This document shows positions 17,533 through 25,600 of a stretch of DNA of 58,263 nt, piece after piece. Within the stretch, counting starts at the first letter, position 1, and every line of letters begins with the position of its first letter. Position numbers and translations under genes: made by a program. The DNA lies in the NCBI GenBank assembly GCA_021324135.1, contig JAJPJO010000072.1:1-58263 (forward strand). Reading direction: 5' to 3'. A model generated the notes under the pieces. It saw only the letters and a list, made by a program, of their open reading frames with translations. It searched no databases and was not told where the DNA came from. Source of the DNA: Pseudomonadota bacterium. GTDB lineage: Bacteria > Cyanobacteriota > Vampirovibrionia > Obscuribacterales > Obscuribacteraceae.

Positions 17533-17740
17533 AAATATGAACTTCCTTCCTGCAGCACCACGGGTAGCATCAGCATGCGTGCATGCCCGTTCGTTTTACA
17601 AACGTGACAATACAAAACAATCGCTTGCAAGCCAATGGATTATTGCTAACAATGAAGCTCGATCGTCGCGGGGCATGCGGCTTTCCGCAGAATTTATTAA
17701 GCAGGAGATCTAATTATCTATTACATGAAATCTAATATGC

Positions 17741-18544
17741 ATGATCAAACAGGTTGTTTCTATGCTCGACTCAGAAATTAGTACTGGAATAGCAATTAAT
17801 CCTCATCAGAGGCAAGGACATGATGAGCTCATGAAGGCTGGCTCTGCTGCCGAAGACTTGATTAGCCGAGCGGTCGATCTTTTTCAGAGCGGACTGGCTC
17901 TGGCCACGAGCTTTAGCATCGAAGACGTAGCTCTCATTCATATGCTTGTCTCAGCCGATCCCGGCAAGAAGGCAACCATCCTGGCAATCGATACCGGAAG
18001 GTTGCCCGAGGACACCTTCGCCTGTGCCCAAGCACTTATTCGCAAATATGCAATCGAAATCGAATGGCTTTATCCTAATCCTCAACGACTGGCAAACTTT
18101 GTTTCATCGCAAGGACTCTATTCATTCAAAGAAAGTCTCGAGGCCCGCAAGGAATGCTGCTATATTCGAAAAGTGGAACCGCTGCGTCGCCGCTTGCGAA
18201 CACTATCGGCCTGGATTACAGGCCAGAGACGCGAACAGACCCATCTGAGATCTCAGCTTCAAGTGGTAGAGATCGACAAAGCAAACGGCTCGATCGTGAA
18301 GTTGAATCCGCTCTGCTACTGGACAAGTGAACAAGTTTTCCAGTACGTGAAGCACAACAATATTCCTTACAGCAGACTTTACGATCGCGGTTACAAGTCC
18401 ATCGGCTGTGCTCCCTGCACACGGCCGGTCGCACCGCATGAAGATGAGCGCGCCGGCAGATGGTGGTGGGAATCCGATGAGCACAAAGAATGCGGTATTC
18501 ATGTCGGCGAGGCTAATACTGCCTGCGCCAACGATCGACAGTGA
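17741..18544 (+). CDS. cysH: Assimilatory adenylylsulfate (APS) reductase
   Basis: This is a 267-residue thioredoxin-dependent reductase that turns APS into sulfite and AMP. The PAPS/APS reductase core includes ATSFSIEDVALIHML and IDTGRLPEDTF. It carries the iron-sulfur Cys set: Cys139-Cys140 (KECCYIRK) and Cys223/Cys226 (GCAPCTRP). This CC...CxxC pattern binds a [4Fe-4S] cluster and marks the APS-using type, so no APS kinase would be needed, and none is seen nearby. The catalytic Cys251 lies in the C-terminal ECGIH. The start may be the second ATG at 17762, which has a weak AGG upstream. First gene of the cysH-cysD-cysN-sir-cobA run, but a terminator separates it from cysD. Confidence 0.92.
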   Translation: MIKQVVSMLDSEISTGIAINPHQRQGHDELMKAGSAAEDLISRAVDLFQSGLALATSFSIEDVALIHMLVSADPGKKATILAIDTGRLPEDTFACAQALIRKYAIEIEWLYPNPQRLANFVSSQGLYSFKESLEARKECCYIRKVEPLRRRLRTLSAWITGQRREQTHLRSQLQVVEIDKANGSIVKLNPLCYWTSEQVFQYVKHNNIPYSRLYDRGYKSIGCAPCTRPVAPHEDERAGRWWWESDEHKECGIHVGEANTACANDRQ

Positions 18545-18587
18545 AGAGTTGATCTTGGAGAAATCGTAAACGAAAAGTGACATATCA

Positions 18588-18615
18588 TTGACACGTCCCG
18601 CGAGCTCGTCATAAT
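18588..18615 (+). promoter_or_regulatory. Strong sigma70-like promoter in the cysH-cysD gap
   Basis: A perfect TTGACA (18588-18593) is followed after 16 bp by CATAAT (18610-18615), 44 bp past the cysH stop. Predicted transcription begins near 18622, giving a leader of about 200 nt before the cysD ATG at 18822. This implies cysD-cysN-sir-cobA has its own promoter. Confidence 0.65.
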
Positions 18616-18668
18616 TGCCATATGCAAAACCAACGCCAATCTATCTGTATGTGCATGTGTATGAACTG

Positions 18669-18777
18669 CCGGAAGTCCCGGAGGGTTTGTCACTGCGCTT
18701 GCATGTGTTGAGGCGAATAGCCGATTTGCAGATGTAATGCATGACTCCCCTCCGGACTCGGAGGGGAGTTTTGTTTT
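18669..18777 (+). promoter_or_regulatory. Possible transcription attenuator in the cysD leader
   Basis: CCGGAGGG at 18678-18685 is exactly complementary to CCCTCCGG at 18748-18755, which forms the upper left arm of the terminator at 18744-18777. Pairing these eight bases would destroy the terminator. A short CCGG/CCGG hairpin (18669-18672 with 18678-18681) could in turn hide the antiterminator strand. This mutually exclusive arrangement is the layout of riboswitch or attenuation leaders. I do not recognise any known SAM or cysteine-related aptamer in 18622-18740, so the trigger is unknown, and chance complementarity is possible. Confidence 0.4.
18744..18777 (+). terminator. Rho-independent terminator in front of cysD
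   Basis: A perfect 11-bp GC-rich stem (ACTCCCCTCCG at 18744-18754, CGGAGGGGAGT at 18759-18769) with a 4-nt loop is followed by TTTTGTTTT. It lies 200 bp after cysH and 44 bp before cysD. It may end the cysH transcript, act as an attenuator for the promoter at 18588, or both. Confidence 0.92.
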
Positions 18778-18821
18778 AGGCAATTCGATTACGCGGATTA
18801 CTAAGAAAATAGAGGAATCTC

Positions 18822-19880
18822 ATGTCGTTCAAGTCAGCTCGAATAAATAAACTAAAGGTTGTGCGGGGCTATCAGAAAGAGGTTGCCCAAAGCGCGGTAA
18901 GCCATTTTGACGTCGCGCATAAGGCTCGCACCACATCCGATCAAGCACGGGTACTCGACTTGATCGCAAGCCGTTCTTGCCACTCACAGCAATACGATCA
19001 TCTGAAAGTACTCGAAGATGAGGCCATTTACATACTAAGAGAAGTTGCTGCTGAGCTTAGAAATCCGGTCGTATTATTCTCGGGTGGGAAGGATTCGATT
19101 TGCCTGTTGCGATTGGTTGAAAAGGCATTTCGGCCTGGTCGGTTTCCGTTTCCTCTTTTGCATGTCGACACCGGGCACAACTTTCCTGAAGTCATATCGT
19201 TCAGAGATGATCGGGTTCGTGAGCTCGGCGCCACTCTTTTGATAGCGAGTGTCGAGGAGGGGCTTGCAAATGGTTTGGTAAACGAAATTCCTGGCACCAA
19301 CAGCAGAAATCGATTGCAAACTCCCGTGTTGCTGCATGCCATAACCGAGGGGAAATTCGATGCCGCTATAGGCGGTGCGCGACGGGATGAGGAAAAGGCG
19401 CGGGCAAAGGAGCGCATTTTTTCCCATCGTGACCTGTTCGGTCAGTGGAACCCGAAGCGTCAAAGGCCCGAGCTCTGGAACATTTACAACGCCCGCATTC
19501 ATGCCGGCGAGCACATGCGAATCTTTCCGCTGAGCAACTGGACAGAGCTGGACGTCTGGCAATATATTCGAAAAGAGAAGTTACAGGTTCCAAGCATTTA
19601 TTTCAGCCATAAGCGAGCAGTAGTTGAAACGGACGGACAGCTGCTTGCTGCTCACGAGCTTGTGAAGTGGAAGGCAACCGAAAGACCGTTCGAAGCCCCC
19701 GTCCGGGTCAGAACCGTTGGCGATATCACTTGCACAGGGTTCCTCCAAAGCAGTGCCGCGACGGTAGACGACATCATCAATGAGATTGGCAATTTACGAA
19801 CTACCGAGAGAGGAAGTCGAGGAGACGATCGCTTCAGCGAGACGGCTATGGAAGATCGTAAGAAAGAGGGATACTTCTAA
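18822..19880 (+). CDS. cysD: Sulfate adenylyltransferase subunit 2
   Basis: This 352-residue protein is the catalytic subunit of the CysDN ATP sulfurylase, which makes APS from sulfate and ATP. The PP-loop motif SGGKDS is at residues 87-92, followed by FPLLHVDTGHNFPEVISFRD in two halves, IGGARRDEEKARAKER, and FPLSNWTELDVWQYI, all CysD signatures. It carries about 50 extra N-terminal residues (before LKVLEDEAIYILRE) compared with the usual ~300-residue form; GAGG before the ATG supports this start. The stop TAA overlaps the cysN ATG by one base (TAATG), so the two subunits are translationally coupled. Confidence 0.95.
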   Translation: MSFKSARINKLKVVRGYQKEVAQSAVSHFDVAHKARTTSDQARVLDLIASRSCHSQQYDHLKVLEDEAIYILREVAAELRNPVVLFSGGKDSICLLRLVEKAFRPGRFPFPLLHVDTGHNFPEVISFRDDRVRELGATLLIASVEEGLANGLVNEIPGTNSRNRLQTPVLLHAITEGKFDAAIGGARRDEEKARAKERIFSHRDLFGQWNPKRQRPELWNIYNARIHAGEHMRIFPLSNWTELDVWQYIRKEKLQVPSIYFSHKRAVVETDGQLLAAHELVKWKATERPFEAPVRVRTVGDITCTGFLQSSAATVDDIINEIGNLRTTERGSRGDDRFSETAMEDRKKEGYF

Positions 19881-21178
19881 TGCCGGCAAGTACCCAGACT
19901 CCAAGCTTGATTAGATTTGCCACCGCCGGCAGTGTGGACGACGGAAAGAGCACGCTGATCGGAAGATTGTTGTACGATACCAAATCCATCCTCGACGATC
20001 AGCTCGATGCGATCAAGTCGCGTCTGACAGACGAGATAGACCTGGCGCGTTTGACTGACGGGTTGAAAGCTGAGCGCGAGCAGGGAATCACTATTGACGT
20101 GGCTTACCGATACTTCTCGACCGGCAGCCGTCGCTTCATAATCGCGGACTCCCCCGGTCATGTCGAGTACACGCGCAACATGGTCACAGCCGCTTCTAAT
20201 GCCGATCTGGCCATGGTTCTCATCGATGCAACCAAGGGCATTACGCAGCAAACGAGACGCCATTTGTACATTGCCTCCCTTCTTGGGTTGCAGCACCTGG
20301 TCGTCTGCATAAACAAAATGGATCTCGTCAATTTTGCAGAGGAGCGTTTCAGGGATATCGAAGATGAGCTCCAAACGCTAAGGCAGCAGCTAAACTTCAG
20401 CGATATTGCCGTAATTCCAGTGTCTGCATTTCATGGAGACAACGTCGTCACCTCATCAAAAAACATGCCCTGGTACACGAGCCGCACTTTGATTGAGCAA
20501 CTCGAGTCCGTCGACATTTCTCGGCAAAATACTTTCAGGCACACGCGCTTGCCCATTCAACATGTGATTCGCTCTGACAATCAATCATCGCATCGATCGG
20601 ATGCAGGGGACTTCTCGAGGGGCTACGCCGGCCGTCTGGTTTCCGGGAGACTGGCAGCAGGCGATCCGATTGTCGTCCTGCCTTCCTCGAGACGAACAAA
20701 GATCAAGACAATCAGCACATCTGATGGTCTGGTTCAGGAAGCAGAAGCACCGCAGTCGGTTGTGGTCACTTTTGAAGATGAATTGGACGCCGGTAGAGGC
20801 AATGTCATCATCAAGGAAGGTGAGCCAGCCACTGTCGGCCGGACAATACAAGCATCTATCTGCTGGATGGACGACGAAGCGCTCATCGTTAATCAAGTCT
20901 ATTTGTTAAAGCAAGGAACGCAGCTGATCAAGGCACGGGTTTCCAATATTCTTGAAAAACTTAACCTCGATACGCTCGTTTCAGAGAATGCGGCGGAGCC
21001 AAACAAATTTGAGCTGAATCAGATTGGTAAAGTTGAAATTCAGCTTGCTGAACCGCTTGTCTTCGATCCCTATGCAACAAATAAAACCATGGGTAGCTTC
21101 ATTCTCATAAATCAATCCTCCAATGCAACTGCAGCCGCTGGCTTGCTGCTCGAATTAAAAAATGAGGACGTTCAGTAA
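19880..21178 (+). CDS. cysN: Sulfate adenylyltransferase subunit 1 (GTPase)
   Basis: This 432-residue translation-factor-like GTPase drives APS synthesis with CysD. G1 motif GSVDDGKST at residues 17-25, switch region QGITIDVAYRYF, G3 ADSPGH, and G4 NKMD are intact. The length and C-terminal beta-barrels match a stand-alone CysN; there is no fused CysC (APS kinase) domain, consistent with the APS-type reductase CysH. It overlaps cysD before it and sir after it by one base each (TAATG), a tightly coupled operon. Confidence 0.95.
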   Translation: MPASTQTPSLIRFATAGSVDDGKSTLIGRLLYDTKSILDDQLDAIKSRLTDEIDLARLTDGLKAEREQGITIDVAYRYFSTGSRRFIIADSPGHVEYTRNMVTAASNADLAMVLIDATKGITQQTRRHLYIASLLGLQHLVVCINKMDLVNFAEERFRDIEDELQTLRQQLNFSDIAVIPVSAFHGDNVVTSSKNMPWYTSRTLIEQLESVDISRQNTFRHTRLPIQHVIRSDNQSSHRSDAGDFSRGYAGRLVSGRLAAGDPIVVLPSSRRTKIKTISTSDGLVQEAEAPQSVVVTFEDELDAGRGNVIIKEGEPATVGRTIQASICWMDDEALIVNQVYLLKQGTQLIKARVSNILEKLNLDTLVSENAAEPNKFELNQIGKVEIQLAEPLVFDPYATNKTMGSFILINQSSNATAAAGLLLELKNEDVQ

Positions 21179-23061
21179 TGAAAAAAGAGTTTAACCCGAA
21201 CCTGCGAACGCCACTGGCAGATTATTGCAAGGAAGAGAGAAACAAACTCAACTCGAATGCAATGCGCGGCACTCTCAAGGAAGAGGTGCAGTGCCACGAT
21301 CGGCACGATCTATCTTGGGAGGCTGAACAAATCGCCAAGTCGTATGGTATCTATCTGCAATTCAATCGCGCCAAAACCGGGACTGAAAAGGATTGGATGT
21401 ACATGCTCCGCATCACCATCCCTGGTGGCGGACCATTATCGCCGCGGCAATGGCAAAGCATCAATGACATTGCCGAGCGATACACAACTTGCCCCGACGG
21501 TGTCGGCACTTCCATTCGTCTGACGACGCGACAAAATGTCCAGTTTCATTGGGTTAAGAAGCACAACGTTGCTAATGTAGTGCGCGAACTGGCGCAGTCG
21601 GGATTAAGCACATTGAATGGTTGCGGCGATAATGTACGAAACGTGATGGCTTGCCCACTATCTACATTGTCAGGCGTTTTTGATGCGAATCACTGGGCCA
21701 AGAAAATTGCGGCATATTTTGAGCTGCCGGACAGTCCTTTTATTGAGATCTTTGAAATAGACCGCTCGGACCTGCGCCAGCAAGGCGAGGACGAGAAGAA
21801 ATTTTCTTATGGCAGTGCCTTGTTGAATCGAAAATTCAAGATGGCTGTCGGCTCCGTGTACAGAGACGAGCTCACAGGCGAGATTGTCCCCGATAACTGT
21901 GTCGAGTTGCGCACGCATGATCTTGGCATCGCTCCCGTGTTCCTGGGTGAAAGTCTGCGTGGATTTCAAATTTACCTGGGCGGAGGCCAGGGAGAGCGCA
22001 ACGGTAAACCAAGCATGTCTACCCTTGCCAAACCGTTTGCATTTGTAACTGAGGATAAGGTGTTGCCAGTCCTAAATGCCATTGTTCAAGTGCATCAAGA
22101 ATGGGGCGATCGGCAAAATAGACATTGGGCCCGAATCAAGTACGTCGTGAAAAAAATGGGCATCGATTGGTTCCGCGATCGAGTTCGTGAAATTGTCGGG
22201 TTTGCTCTGCCTTTGCCGTTGCCTGACCATGATCCGGGTGCCAGAAATTTGCATCACGGGTGGTGCCGCCAGCACGATGGTCGATATGCTTATGGGGTTT
22301 TTGTTGAAAACGGCAGAATTAACGACGGCAGTCCGAACGGGAATTTGAAAACGGCATTGCAGGAAATTCTGCATAAGTACGATTTGCCTGTCGTTTTGAC
22401 GCCAAATCAAGATCTGCTCCTTTTGAACATACATGACTCATTGAGAGATGATGTAATCGATGCCCTTGCTTATCATGGATATGGAGAGCGTTACGGCAGA
22501 GCATATTCCAACTTGCGCCTCCGGTCCGGTGCCTGCGTGGGTCGCGATACTTGCAGATTGGCCTATACCGACTCGGAAAAATTCGAGCCCGAACTTATCG
22601 ATCAACTGGAGGAGCTGGGCTGGGGTGATTTAAAAACATCAATTGGCATCACCGGTTGTGAGCGTCAGTGCTTCCGACCGGCCACTAAATCGATCGGTTT
22701 GATCGGCTCCGGTTTGAATGTATACCAACTGAAGATAATGGGCACTGAGGACGGCAGGCATCAGGGTCAACCGGTCGTGTCGCAGGATGGCAAAGAAATG
22801 TATCTCAAAATGATCCCGCGAGAAAAGGTTTCGCTCGTGATCGATACATTGCTCAAGCTGTACCTCGAAGAGCGCGTCAGTGAACTGGAAGAACCGGGGT
22901 ATTGCTTCAGACGCTTAGGAATGGAGCGCATAATTTCGCATTTGAAGAGCGTAGACGAAACTAAAGATCTGATGGGCAAGGTCGACTCGGTAGAGTCGTT
23001 GATCACGCAGTCGGATACATGCGTTTCAAAAACAGAAAAACACGATAGCTCGGCCGCTTGA
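21178..23061 (+). CDS. sir: Ferredoxin-type assimilatory sulfite reductase
   Basis: This is a 627-residue siroheme/[4Fe-4S] reductase with the two-fold repeat of the sulfite/nitrite reductase family (SIRLTTRQNVQFHWV in repeat one). The cluster-binding cysteines are Cys453 and Cys459 (ACVGRDTC) and Cys494 and Cys498 (GCERQC). It reduces sulfite to sulfide with six electrons. Nitrite reductases share this layout; the overlap with cysN and the cysH/cobA/sirB context decide for sulfite. The electron donor is probably ferredoxin because no flavoprotein (CysJ) gene is present. N- and C-terminal ends are slightly longer than usual. Confidence 0.9.
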   Translation: MKKEFNPNLRTPLADYCKEERNKLNSNAMRGTLKEEVQCHDRHDLSWEAEQIAKSYGIYLQFNRAKTGTEKDWMYMLRITIPGGGPLSPRQWQSINDIAERYTTCPDGVGTSIRLTTRQNVQFHWVKKHNVANVVRELAQSGLSTLNGCGDNVRNVMACPLSTLSGVFDANHWAKKIAAYFELPDSPFIEIFEIDRSDLRQQGEDEKKFSYGSALLNRKFKMAVGSVYRDELTGEIVPDNCVELRTHDLGIAPVFLGESLRGFQIYLGGGQGERNGKPSMSTLAKPFAFVTEDKVLPVLNAIVQVHQEWGDRQNRHWARIKYVVKKMGIDWFRDRVREIVGFALPLPLPDHDPGARNLHHGWCRQHDGRYAYGVFVENGRINDGSPNGNLKTALQEILHKYDLPVVLTPNQDLLLLNIHDSLRDDVIDALAYHGYGERYGRAYSNLRLRSGACVGRDTCRLAYTDSEKFEPELIDQLEELGWGDLKTSIGITGCERQCFRPATKSIGLIGSGLNVYQLKIMGTEDGRHQGQPVVSQDGKEMYLKMIPREKVSLVIDTLLKLYLEERVSELEEPGYCFRRLGMERIISHLKSVDETKDLMGKVDSVESLITQSDTCVSKTEKHDSSAA

Positions 23062-23161
23062 ACCCGATACTGAATGTTTCAATGACGAACGAAGGGTTAT
23101 TCACGAGAATAAATGACTATCCGGATCACATCAGGAAACTACTGAAGCGAGGCATGAACAA

Positions 23162-23938
23162 ATGGCAAAAGCAATAATTGTAGGCGCCGGACCGGGTGAT
23201 CCGGACTTGCTCACTATAGCTGCGCTAAAAGCGCTGCAGTCCGCCGATGTGATTTTGTTCGACCGACTGGTATCGCATGCAATACTATCACTGGGCGCCG
23301 ACCAAGCTGAGCGCATCGACGTGGGTAAAAACGCCGGTGAGCAGGACGAGAAGCAATCGCGGATTTTCGAGTTGTTCGAGCAGTTCGCATCTACCGATAA
23401 GATAGTAGTCCGCCTCAAGGGTGGCGATCCATTTGTCTTTGGCCGCGGCTATGAGGAATACGCCTACCTTCAACATCTAGGCTACGATGTATCAATCATC
23501 CCCGGGATCACCTCGGCGATAGCCGTTCCTGAATTAGCCGGCATTCCGGTGACCTGTCGTGGTAAATCAAGAGCATTTGCGGTAGTGACCGGACATTGCT
23601 GCGCCGGGTGCGGCGTTGATTGGCCGAAGTACGCCAGGATAGACACGCTTGTTATCCTCATGGGAGTGAGAGAGCGACAATCCATAGCCAGAGCCCTGAT
23701 TGATCACGGAAGAGCAAGCAGTGAACCTGTGGCATTCATTGAGGATGGATCGCTTCCGAGCCAACGCGTGACACGATCCACCCTGGGAGCGGTCGCCCAC
23801 GGTCTTGTAGAAATAACCGCTCCGTCGGTCTTTGTTGTTGGTGAGGTAGCAGCGCTGAGCTTTGAAAACAAATTCGATTATCAGTTATTGCAGGTTTCAG
23901 CTACGGAGGCACGCCCGAAGTTAAAGGTTATTGCTTGA
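23162..23938 (+). CDS. cobA: Uroporphyrinogen-III C-methyltransferase
   Basis: This is a 258-residue stand-alone SUMT, which adds two methyl groups from SAM to uroporphyrinogen III to give precorrin-2, the first dedicated step to siroheme. Family motifs: IIVGAGPGDPDLLT near the N-terminus, VVRLKGGDPFVFGRGYEE, and IIPGITSAIAVPELAGIPVT. It lacks the CysG dehydrogenase/chelatase domain; chelation is probably done by sirB at 16838. A precorrin-2 dehydrogenase is not in the window. GAGG lies nine bases before the ATG. It lies 100 bp after sir, likely in the same operon. Confidence 0.93.
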   Translation: MAKAIIVGAGPGDPDLLTIAALKALQSADVILFDRLVSHAILSLGADQAERIDVGKNAGEQDEKQSRIFELFEQFASTDKIVVRLKGGDPFVFGRGYEEYAYLQHLGYDVSIIPGITSAIAVPELAGIPVTCRGKSRAFAVVTGHCCAGCGVDWPKYARIDTLVILMGVRERQSIARALIDHGRASSEPVAFIEDGSLPSQRVTRSTLGAVAHGLVEITAPSVFVVGEVAALSFENKFDYQLLQVSATEARPKLKVIA

Positions 23939-23966
23939 TTGCGGTATTAAATGTGGTGCAGACGCC

Positions 23967-24824
23967 TTATGTACTGGCGATAACCAAGGACTCTGAGCCA
24001 GGCCGGAGTCCGTCATTTCTATCGGCAAAATACCGTTTAATCAACTCCTCTTTGGAAACGCAGTAAACCTCCCTGAAACCTGCTTCTTTAGCCAGCTGCA
24101 ACATTTCTTCCGGAGAGAAGAAACTGATAAAAGGAGTTCCGCTAGCCTCGGCACCTCTTTGAGATGCCTCATAGCCAGGGCGTTCTTCCGGTTCGGAAAA
24201 TTCAAGCGGCAGAATGAAACTCATCACAAAAGTAGAGCCGGCGCTAAACTCGGCTATCTGAGCCAACATCGACTGAATTGCAGGCTTCGTGATGTACAGG
24301 CTGACGCCGGTAGACGTGAGAACGGCCGGCCGTTCATGATCGAAACCAGCCTGCCTTAGCTCTGCCAGCCACGATGCTCCCGCCTCGAAATCGACCGAGA
24401 CCAGATGCAACCAGTCTGGCACGCCGAAACCAAGCTCCACTAATCTCTGCTGCTTCCAAGTTTGAGGACCAGGTCGATCCACCTCGAACACTTGCAACTG
24501 AGAGGCGACATCTCTCCTGCGTTCGGCAAAACTGTCCAATCCGGCTCCAAGAATTACGTATTGCCTGACCCCGCGGTTCACCTCCTCCACTACAAGATCC
24601 TCGACGAAGCGAGCGCGAGCCACGATTGATGCGCGGAAGAAGCGAGTAAACTGCGGGTTCATGTCGGGACGGTTACGCCAGCTCTCATCCGGCGCGAGAA
24701 GTTTAAGCCCGACCTCGTCCTCTAGTACATGCGGCGGGGGATCGACTTGCAAGTGCAATGCGCGCCACAAAGCTACGCGCTCCGCTGTACTATCGGGCTT
24801 AACAAGGTGTTGTTTATTCTGCAT
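23967..24824 (-). CDS. SAM-dependent methyltransferase, leucine carboxyl methyltransferase-like (TIGR00027 type)
   Basis: This is 285 residues from the ATG at 24824, chosen because GGAG lies six bases upstream and because longer frames run into the divergent gene. Motifs: DSTAERVALWRAL at the start, RYFRARtype helix (FTRFFRASIVARARFVEDLV), SAM-binding YVILGAGLDSFAER, acidic FEVDRPGPQTWKQQRL, and late TSTGVSLYITKPAI. This family methylates carboxyl groups of polyketide-like or other small molecules; the substrate is not known here. No biosynthetic cluster surrounds it. Convergent with cobA; divergent from the metallopeptidase-like gene. Confidence 0.82.
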   Translation of the reverse strand: MQNKQHLVKPDSTAERVALWRALHLQVDPPPHVLEDEVGLKLLAPDESWRNRPDMNPQFTRFFRASIVARARFVEDLVVEEVNRGVRQYVILGAGLDSFAERRRDVASQLQVFEVDRPGPQTWKQQRLVELGFGVPDWLHLVSVDFEAGASWLAELRQAGFDHERPAVLTSTGVSLYITKPAIQSMLAQIAEFSAGSTFVMSFILPLEFSEPEERPGYEASQRGAEASGTPFISFFSPEEMLQLAKEAGFREVYCVSKEELIKRYFADRNDGLRPGSESLVIAST

Positions 24825-24953
24825 CCAGAACTCCGATTTGGAGGTGATCGGCGCCATTTTATTGCTAGCATACACGGCTGCGAACACTGGATCGCCCGGC
24901 GATGATTCATATATGATCATTGCTCGAGACGAAATGCTGAGCCCAGCCCCGAG

Positions 24954-25529
24954 ATGCACACAGATCGAATGCCTAAAGCAGAAGCGAAGAAAGCAGAATT
25001 TCTTCGCAGTGAGGCATTGCATACATTGCAACTGCCGGACTCAGAGCCGGTCAGGTCCCTGGCCCTGGAGCTAAAAGAGAGTTTGGCGGCCGATGACAGA
25101 AAAGCAGTGCAGGCGGCATCCTCTGAAATCATCTCTGTGTTGTCGAATAGCTACAAAGTGGCAACGCCCGCGGTGAAAATCCTAGCGGCACGTCCGCAGA
25201 AAGTCAGCGGTGATTGGGTTTTTGAAACCTTCGGTGACTACGAGCCTGACTCGATGCGCATACGCTTGTGGATGCGCACGGCAGTTCAAAAAAAGCCTAC
25301 CGCATTCGGAACAATGCTCCACACGCTTTGCCACGAATTTTGCCACCATCTGGACATGGTTTCGCTCGACCTGCACAACACTTATCACACGAGGGGCTTT
25401 TTCGAGCGAACGGCCCTTTTGTACCACCATCTGCAGGGGACTCCTGTTAAGCCAATCGTCTGGCGAAAGCTTTCAGACGGAACCTACCAGGTCGACTGGC
25501 AAAAGATGCGTCATAGTGCCAGGCGCTGA
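24954..25529 (+). CDS. HExxH metallopeptidase-like protein (SprT-like)
   Basis: This is a 191-residue protein. The likely zinc site is HEFCHHLD (His-Glu-x-x-His with an extra Asp), preceded by GTMLHTLC, as in gluzincin/SprT-like proteins. A third ligand may be His in NTYHTRGFF. The N-terminal 70 residues are charged helices. The region WVFETFGDYEPDSMRIRLWMRT resembles the strand before the active helix in the SprT group. No signal peptide, so cytoplasmic. The start may be the second ATG at 24969; neither has a clear ribosome site. A real protease activity is inferred only from the motif. Confidence 0.65.
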   Translation: MHTDRMPKAEAKKAEFLRSEALHTLQLPDSEPVRSLALELKESLAADDRKAVQAASSEIISVLSNSYKVATPAVKILAARPQKVSGDWVFETFGDYEPDSMRIRLWMRTAVQKKPTAFGTMLHTLCHEFCHHLDMVSLDLHNTYHTRGFFERTALLYHHLQGTPVKPIVWRKLSDGTYQVDWQKMRHSARR

Positions 25530-25600
25530 AGTCGCACCATACCTGATATCAGAACCATATGTGGTATCGCTCCAGGCAAGACCTGGAATCAGTTGAAGAG

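Noticed and set aside
17533..17740. Riboswitch upstream of cysH
   Set aside because: Only short palindromic pieces (GCATGCGTGCATGC) were seen; no aptamer-like stems or terminator.
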